This document shows, piece by piece, positions 1-7,466 of a DNA stretch of 64,000 bases. Source of the stretch: Gammaproteobacteria bacterium (GTDB lineage: Bacteria; Pseudomonadota; Gammaproteobacteria; Legionellales; Legionellaceae); contig JASBUZ010000036.1 of the NCBI GenBank assembly GCA_030147635.1, positions 79,959 to 143,958 of the forward strand. The letters run 5' to 3'. The notes beneath the pieces are model-generated. The model searched no databases and was not told where the DNA came from. It was given only the letters and a program-made list of their open reading frames with translations. How positions within the stretch are numbered: the first letter of the stretch is position 1; each line of letters opens with the position of its first letter. A program made the translations under genes and the position numbers.

Positions 1-127
1 TCACATTGGGTGGAGGGAGCATCATACAAAATGATGTGCCTGTGCCGTGTGGGCTGAAATAATGATGTTCTTCCCAGGTTTGATAACAGGCATGCTCAAT
101 GGCTTCAGGCGTGTATGTTTTATCCAT
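1..127 (-). CDS. valS: Valyl-tRNA synthetase, N-terminal part only
   Basis: Reading leftward from the ATG at 127, the first 42 residues run MDKTY...IEHACYQTWEEHHYFSP and reach the MLPPPNV segment at the window edge. The early W-E-x(3)-Y-F followed by a PPPNV motif, which precedes the HIGH-type signature, is characteristic of the ValS amino terminus. The enzyme charges tRNA-Val in the cytoplasm. Only the start is inside the window and the rest lies to the left. The upstream spacer (128-333) is shared with the divergent permease gene, and I see no clear regulatory element in it. Confidence 0.88.
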   Translation of the reverse strand, partial: MDKTYTPEAIEHACYQTWEEHHYFSPHGTGTSFCMMLPPPNV

Positions 128-333
128 GCTGCAAGTTCCGGCACTCAGAAATTAAAGTCGCATATTCTATCATAAGCACATCGTTGAATCACGGCCTTTA
201 GTGTTTGTTTGGCAGAAAATTACTGTTAAAAAACTGTTAAACAAAAGAATTTTTCTGGATTTTTACTCTAGACAAGCAAACCAAAAATCTGCATATAATC
301 TGGTACGTTTTAAAGATTGATTTTAGGAAGTGT

Positions 334-1521
334 ATGCAGTCGAGACGTATTGTTGGCGGAATGCTCATGATTTTAGGAACTTGTGTTGGCGCTGGAATGC
401 TTGCAATTCCTATAGTCAGTGCACATGAGTCTTTCCGGTTAAGTGCTTTGCTTTTAATTACAGCGTGGTTTTGTATGACCATAGGTGCATTTGCAGTATT
501 GGAAGTAAATTTATGGTTTAAGCCGGGCAGTAACCTTGTCAGTATGGCAGAAGGCACATTAGGTGCATGGGGTAAAATGTTGACCAGCCTATTGTACTTA
601 CTTTTGATGTACAGCTTGATTTGTGCTTACCTGTCCAGCGCGAGTGGTGTCCTTGAAACCTTTTTGGATGCGATACACTGGGATGTCTCACGTACTGTCT
701 CAACGCTGATTACTTTAGTGGTACTCGGTAGCGTGGTCTATGCCGGAATGGGAGCGGTGGATATTGCTAATCGCTTTTTTATGGCCATTAAGCTGACGAT
801 TTTTGTGCTTATTGTGATGGTGCTTGCACCACAAATTGAAATAGACCGCCTATTACAAGGCGACTTCATGATACGCAATAGTGCCTTTATTGTAATGGTG
901 ACTTCATTTGGTTATGCGACTATTTTACCAACTTTGCGTGAGTATTTAGATTCCGATAGAAAAGCGCTTAAATTTATTGTGATACTTGGTAGCCTTGTGC
1001 CTTTTGCTATTTTCTTAATATGGCTTTGTATCGTACAAGGGGTTTTGCCACGCGAAGGTGAACATGGTTTAATTGCGATGGCTGCTTCAGACAACTCAAG
1101 CTCTAAATTAATGCTTGCGATTACTAAGGTTTCTGAATACAGCTGGATGAAATATATTGCGAGTATTTTTGTTTCGGTGTATGTCCTAACCTCGTTTTTG
1201 TCGGTATCGATTAGTCTGGCGGATTTTATTGCTGATGGCTTGAAGAAAAAGAAAGAAGGGATGAATAGTATTTTGATTCATGCGCTTTGCTTTTTACCAC
1301 CGCTTTTAATTGTTTTATTGAAACCCGGTATTTTTATTACCGCACTTGCTTATGCTGGTATCTGGTGTATTTCATTGTTGGTAATTTTACCGCTTTTGAT
1401 GTTGTATAGCGGGCGCTATAAAAATGCATTGTCCGATCATCATATTTTGCCTGGTGGTCGTTGGTTAGTGTCAGTGATGATTGTGATTGCAACTGCATTT
1501 TTGTTGGTTCAGTTTAGATGA
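334..1521 (+). CDS. Aromatic amino acid permease, TyrP/Mtr (HAAAP) family
   Basis: This is a 395-residue inner-membrane protein with about eleven hydrophobic segments. The N-terminal GGMLMILGTCVGAGMLAIP is the glycine-rich first helix typical of the hydroxy/aromatic amino acid permease family, which imports tyrosine or tryptophan by proton symport. Length matches the family (about 400 residues). The ATG is preceded by AGGAAG at good spacing. Intracellular Legionellales often carry several such permeases because they feed on host amino acids. Tyrosine versus tryptophan cannot be told from the sequence. It stands alone, 27 bases before the SDR gene on the same strand, with which it may be co-transcribed. 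Confidence 0.85.
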   Translation: MQSRRIVGGMLMILGTCVGAGMLAIPIVSAHESFRLSALLLITAWFCMTIGAFAVLEVNLWFKPGSNLVSMAEGTLGAWGKMLTSLLYLLLMYSLICAYLSSASGVLETFLDAIHWDVSRTVSTLITLVVLGSVVYAGMGAVDIANRFFMAIKLTIFVLIVMVLAPQIEIDRLLQGDFMIRNSAFIVMVTSFGYATILPTLREYLDSDRKALKFIVILGSLVPFAIFLIWLCIVQGVLPREGEHGLIAMAASDNSSSKLMLAITKVSEYSWMKYIASIFVSVYVLTSFLSVSISLADFIADGLKKKKEGMNSILIHALCFLPPLLIVLLKPGIFITALAYAGIWCISLLVILPLLMLYSGRYKNALSDHHILPGGRWLVSVMIVIATAFLLVQFR

Positions 1522-1548
1522 TAAAGACGTAAACAGGATGTTTCAGTT

Positions 1549-2292
1549 ATGAAAATAGAACAGCAAGCCATTGTGGTGACAGGGGGCGCTTCTGGTATGG
1601 GGCGTGCCGCGGTTGAATTACTTCGAGCACGTGGTGCAGAGGTGATAGTTTGGGACTTATATGCAGACCCCAAAGACGCGTATGCTATTGCGTGTGATGT
1701 ACGTTCATCAGAATCTGTCGAGGCCGCATTGACTCAAACTATTGAGCGTATTGGTGTGCCAAGAGTGGGTGTGCAGTGTGCAGGTATTGCGCCTGCTGCA
1801 CGTATGGTTGGTAAAAAAGGCGTAATGCCGCTACAAGACTTTCAAAATGTGATTGATGTCAATTTGGTGGGTACGTTTAATGTGATGCGTGTGCTGTCAC
1901 AAGCGATGATTCATGCCCCTGAAGCGCTAGATGGTGAAGAGCAAGGCGTGCTAATTAATACAGCGTCTATTGCTGCATACGAAGGCCAAATTGGTCAGGT
2001 GGCGTATAGTGCCTCCAAGGGTGGAATTGTCTCGATGACACTGCCCGCGGCAAGAGAGCTTGCCCAGTATGGCATTCGTGTGAATACCATCGCCCCAGGC
2101 TTGGTTGCAACGCCTTTGCTTTTGAATATGCCAGAAGAGGTGCAAGCAAGCCTCGCTGAATCGGTACCTTTCCCGCACCGCTTAGGAAAACCAGAAGAAT
2201 TTGCGAGTCTTGCTCTGCATATGATTGAAAATGCCATGATTAATGGGGAAGTGATTCGTCTGGATGGTGCGCTCAGGATGGCACCACGTTAG
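1549..2292 (+). CDS. Short-chain dehydrogenase, 3-hydroxyacyl-CoA dehydrogenase type 2-like
   Basis: A classical SDR of 247 residues. The cofactor motif TGGASGMG is at residues 11-18, and an Asp after beta-strand 2 (WDLYAD, about residue 36) favours NAD(H). The catalytic set is Ser140 (NTASIA), Tyr153 and Lys157 (YSASK). The TGGASGMG start, the long insertion before the catalytic Ser and the LDGALRMAPR end resemble the HSD17B10-like branch, which oxidises 3-hydroxyacyl-CoA or 3-hydroxy-2-methylbutyryl-CoA. That substrate is family inference. No fatty-acid or branched-chain degradation genes lie beside it. Confidence 0.8.
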   Translation: MKIEQQAIVVTGGASGMGRAAVELLRARGAEVIVWDLYADPKDAYAIACDVRSSESVEAALTQTIERIGVPRVGVQCAGIAPAARMVGKKGVMPLQDFQNVIDVNLVGTFNVMRVLSQAMIHAPEALDGEEQGVLINTASIAAYEGQIGQVAYSASKGGIVSMTLPAARELAQYGIRVNTIAPGLVATPLLLNMPEEVQASLAESVPFPHRLGKPEEFASLALHMIENAMINGEVIRLDGALRMAPR

Positions 2293-2337
2293 CTTACATT
2301 TGTCAAAAGATGAAGAGCATGTTATTTTGCCCATTTT

Positions 2338-3342
2338 TTGACGAATGGTTACTTTATGCGCAGCTTTGTAAATCGTGAAGGAGAAGTTTTGTGGGACATT
2401 CCTGCCGGTAAGCCGAATCCTGCCGAACGTTTTCCAGGGATTGGTGTTGAAGATACCCGCACTCGGGTGAGGGCGCTGGGCCAGAAAGAAGCAACGTCTG
2501 AGTATTATGCACTTAATCTATTTAGACCACGCATTGGTAAGCATCTGGAATCAGATCCCGAGTTAAGACGTATTGAGCGACTCTTTTCTCAGCATCGAAA
2601 AAACTATGTTGCATTGCTTGATGAGCGTCAGTCGATGCAAATACAATCTGAAAATTTGTTTAAGTTGATGGAGCAACGAGATAAACAAACAGAGCAGCAG
2701 GTTCTCATGCAGCTAAACATGAGTTTTTGTCCTAAGCTCGCACGACTACATGAATCTTTATTGCAAGATGTTTTATTTGATTTAGAGGCTTATTATCAAA
2801 GGTATCATGCGGCACCTGATAGAGCACCGACCTATCAACAACTCAAGCCTTGGGAGAAGCAGGCCATCAGTGGTCTGGCCGTGATGCAGGCGAGGCTTAC
2901 CCAATATCCAAACTTATGTATCTCATCTTGGTGCTTTCGTGAAGGCCCTGAGGCTCTGATGCATGAGCTTCGCACCTTTGGACCCATGTTGGCGCGTGGC
3001 TATTATGGCTCTGACTTTTACAAGCCAAATAGTGCTTTTGTGATGCGAAATCGGATTGGCGGTCAAGCGATTCATGCTTGGCGCTCACAAGATTATGACT
3101 GGCAGAAAGCGGCAACACACTCGGTTGTTGTGGTGGGTATGACGCAAGAGGCTGGTCAGTATCGGGTTATTTTTCTTGATCCCAAAGACGCCTCAAACCC
3201 TGATGAGCAGCGTAAGTATTATCTGATTAGCTACGAGCGCTTTATTAGTAATATGAGAAACTTACATGGCACCCAGGCGGTTAAAACAGAAGAACCTGGG
3301 ACAGATTGCTTGATTCGAGACACTGGTCTGGTGTTTCGATGA
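2338..3342 (+). CDS. Uncharacterised protein with papain-like protease features, possible secreted effector
   Basis: Not recognised as a named family. It is 334 residues from a TTG at 2338, or 328 from the ATG at 2356, and neither start has a strong ribosome site. There is no signal peptide or membrane segment. Residues 75-180 are helical and Gln/Glu-rich. The last third holds a beta-type module with KAATHSVVVVGM (His261), a spacer, then VIFLDPKD (Asp281) and a YYLISYERF strand. This His-hydrophobic-G ... DP order is how papain-like cysteine peptidases of the C39/C70 type present their catalytic His and Asp. Candidate nucleophiles are Cys131, Cys194 and Cys199. The protease assignment is tentative. 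It starts 45 bases after the SDR gene. Confidence 0.5.
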   Translation: MTNGYFMRSFVNREGEVLWDIPAGKPNPAERFPGIGVEDTRTRVRALGQKEATSEYYALNLFRPRIGKHLESDPELRRIERLFSQHRKNYVALLDERQSMQIQSENLFKLMEQRDKQTEQQVLMQLNMSFCPKLARLHESLLQDVLFDLEAYYQRYHAAPDRAPTYQQLKPWEKQAISGLAVMQARLTQYPNLCISSWCFREGPEALMHELRTFGPMLARGYYGSDFYKPNSAFVMRNRIGGQAIHAWRSQDYDWQKAATHSVVVVGMTQEAGQYRVIFLDPKDASNPDEQRKYYLISYERFISNMRNLHGTQAVKTEEPGTDCLIRDTGLVFR

Positions 3343-3353
3343 ATTTGTAATAT

Positions 3354-4526
3354 TTATTGCCCAGGTCCTGCGTTTTGCAAAAAGGGCTCAATCAAGCTTT
3401 CCTGGATACCTCCGCCATCAGCTAGGCTAGTTTGATGGAAGAAAGTACGTGCTTGTAGGTTACTTTGGCGCGTACTGGTAAAAGCCCAAGGGCAGCTTGG
3501 ACGTTCTTTGTGAGTGTCATACTCACTGGGCTTACTCGCTTTCAGTAAGATTTTTACTTCTTGAATGGTTTCGGGGGTTGTTTCACGAGCCATCAGGCCA
3601 TGGTAAATATCTTTGTAGGCGTTGGTGGAGTAGTTGCGCTTCAGTGTGAACTCATCCCAACACCATGTGACAGTTTCAAACGGGTTACTCCAGCTTGTTT
3701 CTTTAACCGCATGCGTGAAAGAGGCTTTTTCTTTAATTTCAGTAACTTTTGCTTTGCAATGGTCTATGAGAGCTTGGAATGCTTCTTTAGAGACATTAAA
3801 TTTTTGGGCTTGAGCCGCAACAAAAGCCTCTTGTTCTTCTGGAGTGCAGTCCATGTTATAGCCATCTGCATTGGAGTGACCATATCGGCAATAGTGGTAG
3901 AATCTAAGCGCTTGTTTTGCGAGCACACTTCCAATAAATGCGGCGCTGACACTTGCAATAAAGATGGCACTCACGGCCATGGGAATAGCCGTTGCAGGTA
4001 AGCAAAAACCGATGATAAAGCCAATGGAAAACCCGACGGCAATACCAAACAGTGGTGTCACCTTGCCGGTTAAGTCCGCAAAAATAGCACCGAGCACACC
4101 ACCCATAAAAATCCAGATGGGTGAGCATCCCGTGCCAAATAAAAAGGCACCTATACCAAACATAAACGTAGGATTATGGATTAGAAAGAGGAAAGCAATT
4201 AATCCACCGGCAAGTGCTGAGAGTAGGATGGTTGTTATCATGACGATAGATTTTAGTTTTTTGCGTCCACTTGCGAGGTTATTAGCAGCTCGAATTAGCT
4301 TGATAAAGGGGGCAAGTGGCAAATCATCAAAAGCAAAAGCTGCGGTAAAAATAATCGCCCAAGCTCCTGGCATTAGGCCTGCTAAGAATAATGCACCAAA
4401 AAATAGACCAGAACCCAGGGTAAATAAAGGCCTGATGGGAAAGAAAAAGCGCTTGTGTTTTTCTGTGGGGTAACGCTTAATGATTTTTTGATGTTCTGAA
4501 GACATAAAACTGAGCTCAAAAAGCAA
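3354..4526 (-). CDS. Membrane protein of unknown function
   Basis: A 390-residue orphan. After a short basic N-terminus (IIKRYPTEKHKRFFFP) come about six to seven hydrophobic segments (residues 30-210), several Gly/Ala-rich and paired as hairpins. A long soluble C-terminal half (about 215-390) follows, rich in Glu, Lys and Trp, with CTPEEQEAFVAAQAQKF and a Ser/Gln-rich tail. An alternative start is the Met at residue 8 (MSSEHQK). A membrane domain plus a hydrophilic tail of unknown fold would fit an inner-membrane protein or a membrane-inserting Dot/Icm-type effector. Nothing in the sequence decides between them. It converges on the papain-like gene with an 11-base gap. Confidence 0.55.
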   Translation of the reverse strand: MLFELSFMSSEHQKIIKRYPTEKHKRFFFPIRPLFTLGSGLFFGALFLAGLMPGAWAIIFTAAFAFDDLPLAPFIKLIRAANNLASGRKKLKSIVMITTILLSALAGGLIAFLFLIHNPTFMFGIGAFLFGTGCSPIWIFMGGVLGAIFADLTGKVTPLFGIAVGFSIGFIIGFCLPATAIPMAVSAIFIASVSAAFIGSVLAKQALRFYHYCRYGHSNADGYNMDCTPEEQEAFVAAQAQKFNVSKEAFQALIDHCKAKVTEIKEKASFTHAVKETSWSNPFETVTWCWDEFTLKRNYSTNAYKDIYHGLMARETTPETIQEVKILLKASKPSEYDTHKERPSCPWAFTSTRQSNLQARTFFHQTSLADGGGIQESLIEPFLQNAGPGQ

Positions 4527-4574
4527 ATAGAGAAGAATTGTAACACAAACATCTATTTTTGATCAATTATTAAT

Positions 4575-4626
4575 CACTTATTCAGGGCTTGAATTTTGAA
4601 CCGACAATTCAAGCCCTGAATAAGTG
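4575..4626. terminator. Perfect 21-bp inverted repeat hairpin
   Basis: The arms 4575-4595 and 4606-4626 are perfect complements (core TTCAGGGCTTGAA / TTCAAGCCCTGAA) around a 10-base loop. It lies directly after the stop codon of the small minus-strand gene (4630) and 48 bases before the start of the leftward membrane-protein gene (4526). It probably ends the tmRNA-proximal transcript. The usual U-run is weak on either strand, so a role in 3'-end protection is also possible. Confidence 0.6.
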
Positions 4627-4629
4627 TGT

Positions 4630-4800
4630 TTATACGAGCTCTGGTTCTTCTATGTTCTCTGGTTCTTTCTTTGCATACCTTTGAGCTTCGAGCAGTGCCT
4701 CGGCAATGCAATTGCTATCAATTGGGAACTCATTGTTTTGAATGGCTTTTTTGAATTGAGCCAATTTTTTTTGATAATCATCGAGTGTGTGTTCGCTCAT
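4630..4800 (-). CDS. Small acidic protein, weakly FlgM-like
   Basis: A 56-residue protein from the ATG at 4800 (MSEHTLDDYQ). An upstream in-frame start at 4818 would add six residues but has no better ribosome site. The central segment FKKAIQNNEFPIDSNCIAEALLEA matches the pattern of the FlgM C-terminus (I-x-(N/G)-x-(Y/F)-x-(V/I)-(D/N)-x(3)-I-A-x-x-L-L), which in flagellated bacteria binds and inhibits sigma-28. The similarity is short and no flagellar gene lies nearby, so I do not assign the name. The gene begins 28 bases past the tmRNA 3' end on the same strand and is followed by the strong hairpin at 4575-4626. Confidence 0.55.
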   Translation of the reverse strand: MSEHTLDDYQKKLAQFKKAIQNNEFPIDSNCIAEALLEAQRYAKKEPENIEEPELV

Positions 4801-4828
4801 GTGTATTATCCTTAACAAAACATGAATT

Positions 4829-5224
4829 TGGTGGAGGCGGCGGGAATTGAACCCGCGTCCGCAAATCCGCTGCCCTCAGTTCTACATGCTTAGCCGTGTC
4901 ATTTAGTTTTAACTAAAAGCGCTCCGACGGGCAGGATAGCTTTTAGCGATTCCCTAAATTTCGCCATTTGGCATGGGACATCCCAAACGGCTAGCTCATC
5001 TCTTTTGACCGCTGAGTCGATACCGATAAGCGAGCTCGGTCAACGGGGCGCTGGTTTTATGGCAGCGCGCGGTGGAATCAAAAACAAAAGCTTATGCAGC
5101 GATTGCTTCCTCTTCCCATTTTGCATCATTTGCAGTTATGTTTAGTCGAGATTAGTTTACGAGGATTCTCAACCTCGGCATGCCCTTCAGGTTTTGTAAC
5201 CCACGTCGAAACCAGGTCACCCCC
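4829..5224 (-). ncRNA. ssrA: Transfer-messenger RNA (tmRNA)
   Basis: The 396-nt tmRNA rescues stalled ribosomes by tagging the nascent peptide. The tRNA-like ends fold together: 5' GGGGGUG pairs with the 3' segment CGCCUCC ahead of ACCA, and the T-arm sequence GGGAATTGAACCCGC is present. The 5' part carries the conserved TTCGACG stretch. The tag frame, read on the minus strand from 5133 to 5092, gives ANDAKWEEEAIAA followed by TAA. It starts with the usual resume Ala and AND, and ends with the hydrophobic-Ala-Ala that ClpXP-type proteases recognise. The molecule is one-piece, not permuted. Confidence 0.96.
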
Positions 5225-5240
5225 AAAACGGTACAGTTTC

Positions 5241-5270
5241 ATTGTATCATATTTGATAGGAATTTGTCAT
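5241..5270 (-). promoter_or_regulatory. Likely sigma-70 promoter of tmRNA
   Basis: On the minus strand, ATGACA (5270-5265) and TACAAT (5246-5241) are separated by 18 bases and lie 16 bases upstream of the mature tmRNA 5' end. This leaves room for a short leader removed by RNase P. The promoter overlaps the last codons and stop of the preceding minus-strand gene (5247), so that gene's 3' end is under double constraint. Confidence 0.6.
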
Positions 5271-5645
5271 CTTGTTTTCTTCATCCTCACCTAAATCAAT
5301 TTGTATTAAGCCCGTGTACTGTCGTTGTAGTAGAGGAGCAGGAGAGGTAGAGGTGGTTTCTGCTGGGTTCTGAGCCTCATCACTGAGCACTATATCTCTG
5401 GGTGTTTCTATATGGCGGTTTGGTTTTATCCTGGCACAGAGTTCTTCCATGTGAACAGGTTGCGAAGTATCCCTGGGTAGACGTGGTACGCCCCCCGCTT
5501 TTGATGAGCAAATTTTCCTCGGATCATCATAGTAAGACAAGTATGGCTTTTGAGGCTTTTGTGGGATAACTTGATTAGAGACTGAAGTACCGCAACAGTT
5601 GAGTCTACGTAAAATTGAAGCGAAAGTTGAAGGCATGATGGCCAT
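5247..5645 (-). CDS. Hypothetical protein, proline-rich
   Basis: A 132-residue orphan with no recognised domain, signal peptide or membrane segment. It starts with MAIMPSTFASILRRLNCCG, possibly a short amphipathic helix with a Cys pair. A low-complexity middle follows, rich in Pro, Ser and Arg, and the tail is acidic (LIQIDLGEDEENKM). Disorder plus an acidic C-terminal patch is seen in many Dot/Icm substrates, but that is only suggestive. The other long reading of this stretch (5426-5680) is probably a shadow. It faces the YchJ-like gene divergently. Confidence 0.45.
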   Translation of the reverse strand: MAIMPSTFASILRRLNCCGTSVSNQVIPQKPQKPYLSYYDDPRKICSSKAGGVPRLPRDTSQPVHMEELCARIKPNRHIETPRDIVLSDEAQNPAETTSTSPAPLLQRQYTGLIQIDLGEDEENKMTNSYQI

Positions 5646-5707
5646 CCTTTATACAAATACAGCACGAAAAAGGACGTCATTTTACAGACTAAAGCTTAAG
5701 GTTTAAT

Positions 5708-5724
5708 TAACAGATAATCTGTTA
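5708..5724. promoter_or_regulatory. Palindrome overlapping a -10 box, possible operator
   Basis: TAACAGAT-A-ATCTGTTA is a perfect 8+8 palindrome with one central base. It lies in the divergent spacer between the 5645 and 5757 genes and runs into TAAAAT (5723-5728), a plausible -10 element for the rightward gene. A dimeric repressor site in this position would block transcription. No regulator gene is adjacent. Confidence 0.35.
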
Positions 5725-5756
5725 AAATACGCTTTTTGGTTGCCCGAGAGAAAAAT

Positions 5757-6224
5757 ATGTTGTGTGCCTGTGGATCTAAGCGAAGTTTTCATGCGTGTTG
5801 CGAACCTTACTTAACGGGGCAAAAGCTGCCTGATGTGCCTGAACAGCTGATGCGCTCGCGCTACACGGCTTATACCAAAGGCGATGTCGGATATATTGCA
5901 AAAACGATGCAAGGGAAGGCAGCCGTTGGGTTTGATGCAGTTGAAGCTCGAGTGTGGGCAAGTCGAGTGTCTTGGATTGACCTGCGTGTGTTGCAGACTT
6001 CGTGGGGAGATGAGCATACTGGTTTTGTTGAATTTATTGCGCGCTTTATTGACGATAGCAAGCTAATCAGTCTGCATGAAACGAGTGAGTTTGTACGGGA
6101 AGATGGGCGTTGGTTTTACATCGATGGCGCACAAGTGCCGCATGCGGCTGAGAAAATTGCACGTAATAGCGCCTGCCCCTGTCAATCTGGTAAAAAGTTT
6201 AAGCAGTGCCACGGAAAGGCTTAA
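5757..6224 (+). CDS. YchJ/UPF0225-family SEC-C zinc protein
   Basis: About 155 residues. An N-terminal CACGS...ACC motif and a C-terminal SEC-C motif CPCQSGKKFKQCHG (zinc-binding, as at the end of SecA) flank an NTF2-like middle domain containing MRSRYTAY and the W-x-D-L-x-V-L strand. This is the standard arrangement of E. coli YchJ, a conserved protein of unknown function. I use the ATG at 5757 (MLCACGS), with GAGAG upstream. An in-frame TTG at 5736 would add seven residues without support. Its 3' end overlaps the convergent flavoprotein gene by four bases. Confidence 0.85.
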   Translation: MLCACGSKRSFHACCEPYLTGQKLPDVPEQLMRSRYTAYTKGDVGYIAKTMQGKAAVGFDAVEARVWASRVSWIDLRVLQTSWGDEHTGFVEFIARFIDDSKLISLHETSEFVREDGRWFYIDGAQVPHAAEKIARNSACPCQSGKKFKQCHGKA

Positions 6225-7402
6225 ACCACTTGTCCTGCGGCAAAGCCAGAAGACCAAGCCCACTGAAAATTATAGCCGCCTAAAAGGCCGGTTACATCAA
6301 GTGCTTCACCAATAAAATATAGGCCTTTGGTGTTGAGTGCTTCCATGGTTTTGGAAGAGATAGCATCACAGTCAACGCCACCAAGGGTGACTTCAGCAGT
6401 GCGGTAGCCTTCGGTGCCACTAGGCTTGACTTGCCAGTACTGAATGAGTTTGGTGATGGTTTCCAAAACTTGATTTGAGCAGTCACCTAGTCTCTTATTT
6501 ATCAGGTGCTCTGAAATAAATACTTCCACCAAGCGCTTAGGCAATAATGTTGATAATGCTGAGTTTAATTGTTTTTTAGGGGTTTCACTGCGTGCTGTTT
6601 GCAGTAGGTGCATTAAATTATGCTCTGGCAGCATGTTGATAGTAATGGTTTCTCCGGGTGTCCAATATGACGAGAGTTGTAGTATTGCAGGCCCACTCAA
6701 ACCTCTGTGGGTAAATAATAGAGCTTCTTTAAATTGTGCTTTGGTATTTTCCGCAATGCAATTCACTGAGACGCCTGAGAGTGGGGCAAGTTTTTGTTTA
6801 TCTTCTGGATGGAGCGTGAAAGGAACGAGGCCCGCACGAGTTGGGTGGACTTGAATCCCAAATTGCTCTGCCACATGGTAGGCAAACGGACTCGAGCCAA
6901 GCGTTGGAATAGAGAGACCACCTGTTGCAATGACAAGGGACTGGCAGGCTAACTTAGTGTTTTGGATTTTGAGCGTAAATCTTGTATCAGAGACTTTCTG
7001 AATATGAGTCACGGTGGTGTTTAGTTGAATCGAGACACCTACTTCTTCACATTCCATGAGTAGCATATTCAAAATATCTTTGGATTTATTGACACAAAAT
7101 AGTTGTCCCAGTGTTTTTTCATAAAAGGGAATGTTGTGTTTTTTGACCAGCTCAATAAAATCCCATTGAGTATAGCGCATCAAAGCAGATTTACAAAAGT
7201 GGGGGTTGTGTGATTGGTAGCTCTCGGGTTCGGTGTGGTAGTTGGTAAAGTTGCAGCGCCCACCGCCAGACATCAGAATTTTTTTGCCTGGCTTATTGGC
7301 GGCATCCAGCACAAGGACTTTTTTGCCTCGCTTTCCAGCCTCAATTGCGCACATGAGCCCTGCTGCTCCTGCACCAATAATAATCACATCAACGGTCTTC
7401 AT
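6221..7402 (-). CDS. HI0933/YhiN-family FAD-dependent oxidoreductase
   Basis: A 393-residue cytoplasmic flavoprotein. The N-terminal dinucleotide motif is GAGAAGLMCAIEAGKRG, followed by GGGRCNFTN, the signature of the HI0933/BaiN family (annotated as aminoacetone oxidase or NAD(P)/FAD-dependent oxidoreductase). A second FAD contact, GLYFIGEALDVTGLLGGYN, is near the C-terminus, and GGLS-P-GSSPFAYHVAE is present in the middle. Length matches the family. The physiological substrate in most members is uncertain. It is divergent from hemL across a 64-base spacer. Confidence 0.85.
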   Translation of the reverse strand: MKTVDVIIIGAGAAGLMCAIEAGKRGKKVLVLDAANKPGKKILMSGGGRCNFTNYHTEPESYQSHNPHFCKSALMRYTQWDFIELVKKHNIPFYEKTLGQLFCVNKSKDILNMLLMECEEVGVSIQLNTTVTHIQKVSDTRFTLKIQNTKLACQSLVIATGGLSIPTLGSSPFAYHVAEQFGIQVHPTRAGLVPFTLHPEDKQKLAPLSGVSVNCIAENTKAQFKEALLFTHRGLSGPAILQLSSYWTPGETITINMLPEHNLMHLLQTARSETPKKQLNSALSTLLPKRLVEVFISEHLINKRLGDCSNQVLETITKLIQYWQVKPSGTEGYRTAEVTLGGVDCDAISSKTMEALNTKGLYFIGEALDVTGLLGGYNFQWAWSSGFAAGQVV

Positions 7403-7428
7403 GGGGCGATATTATATATGAAATGCGT

Positions 7429-7434
7429 TATAAT
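7429..7434 (+). promoter_or_regulatory. -10 element upstream of hemL
   Basis: A consensus TATAAT hexamer lies 32 bases before the hemL ATG in the short divergent spacer. A convincing -35 partner at 16-18 bases is not obvious, so this is a partial promoter call. Confidence 0.35.
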
Positions 7435-7466
7435 GTGCCGATTTTTATTAAAAATAGGTAGCTATC

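Noticed and set aside
3964-4473. Long rightward reading frame of 169 codons
   Set aside because: It lies wholly opposite the membrane protein gene and its composition is that of an antisense shadow of helices (Pro/Lys/Ala-rich, no domain).
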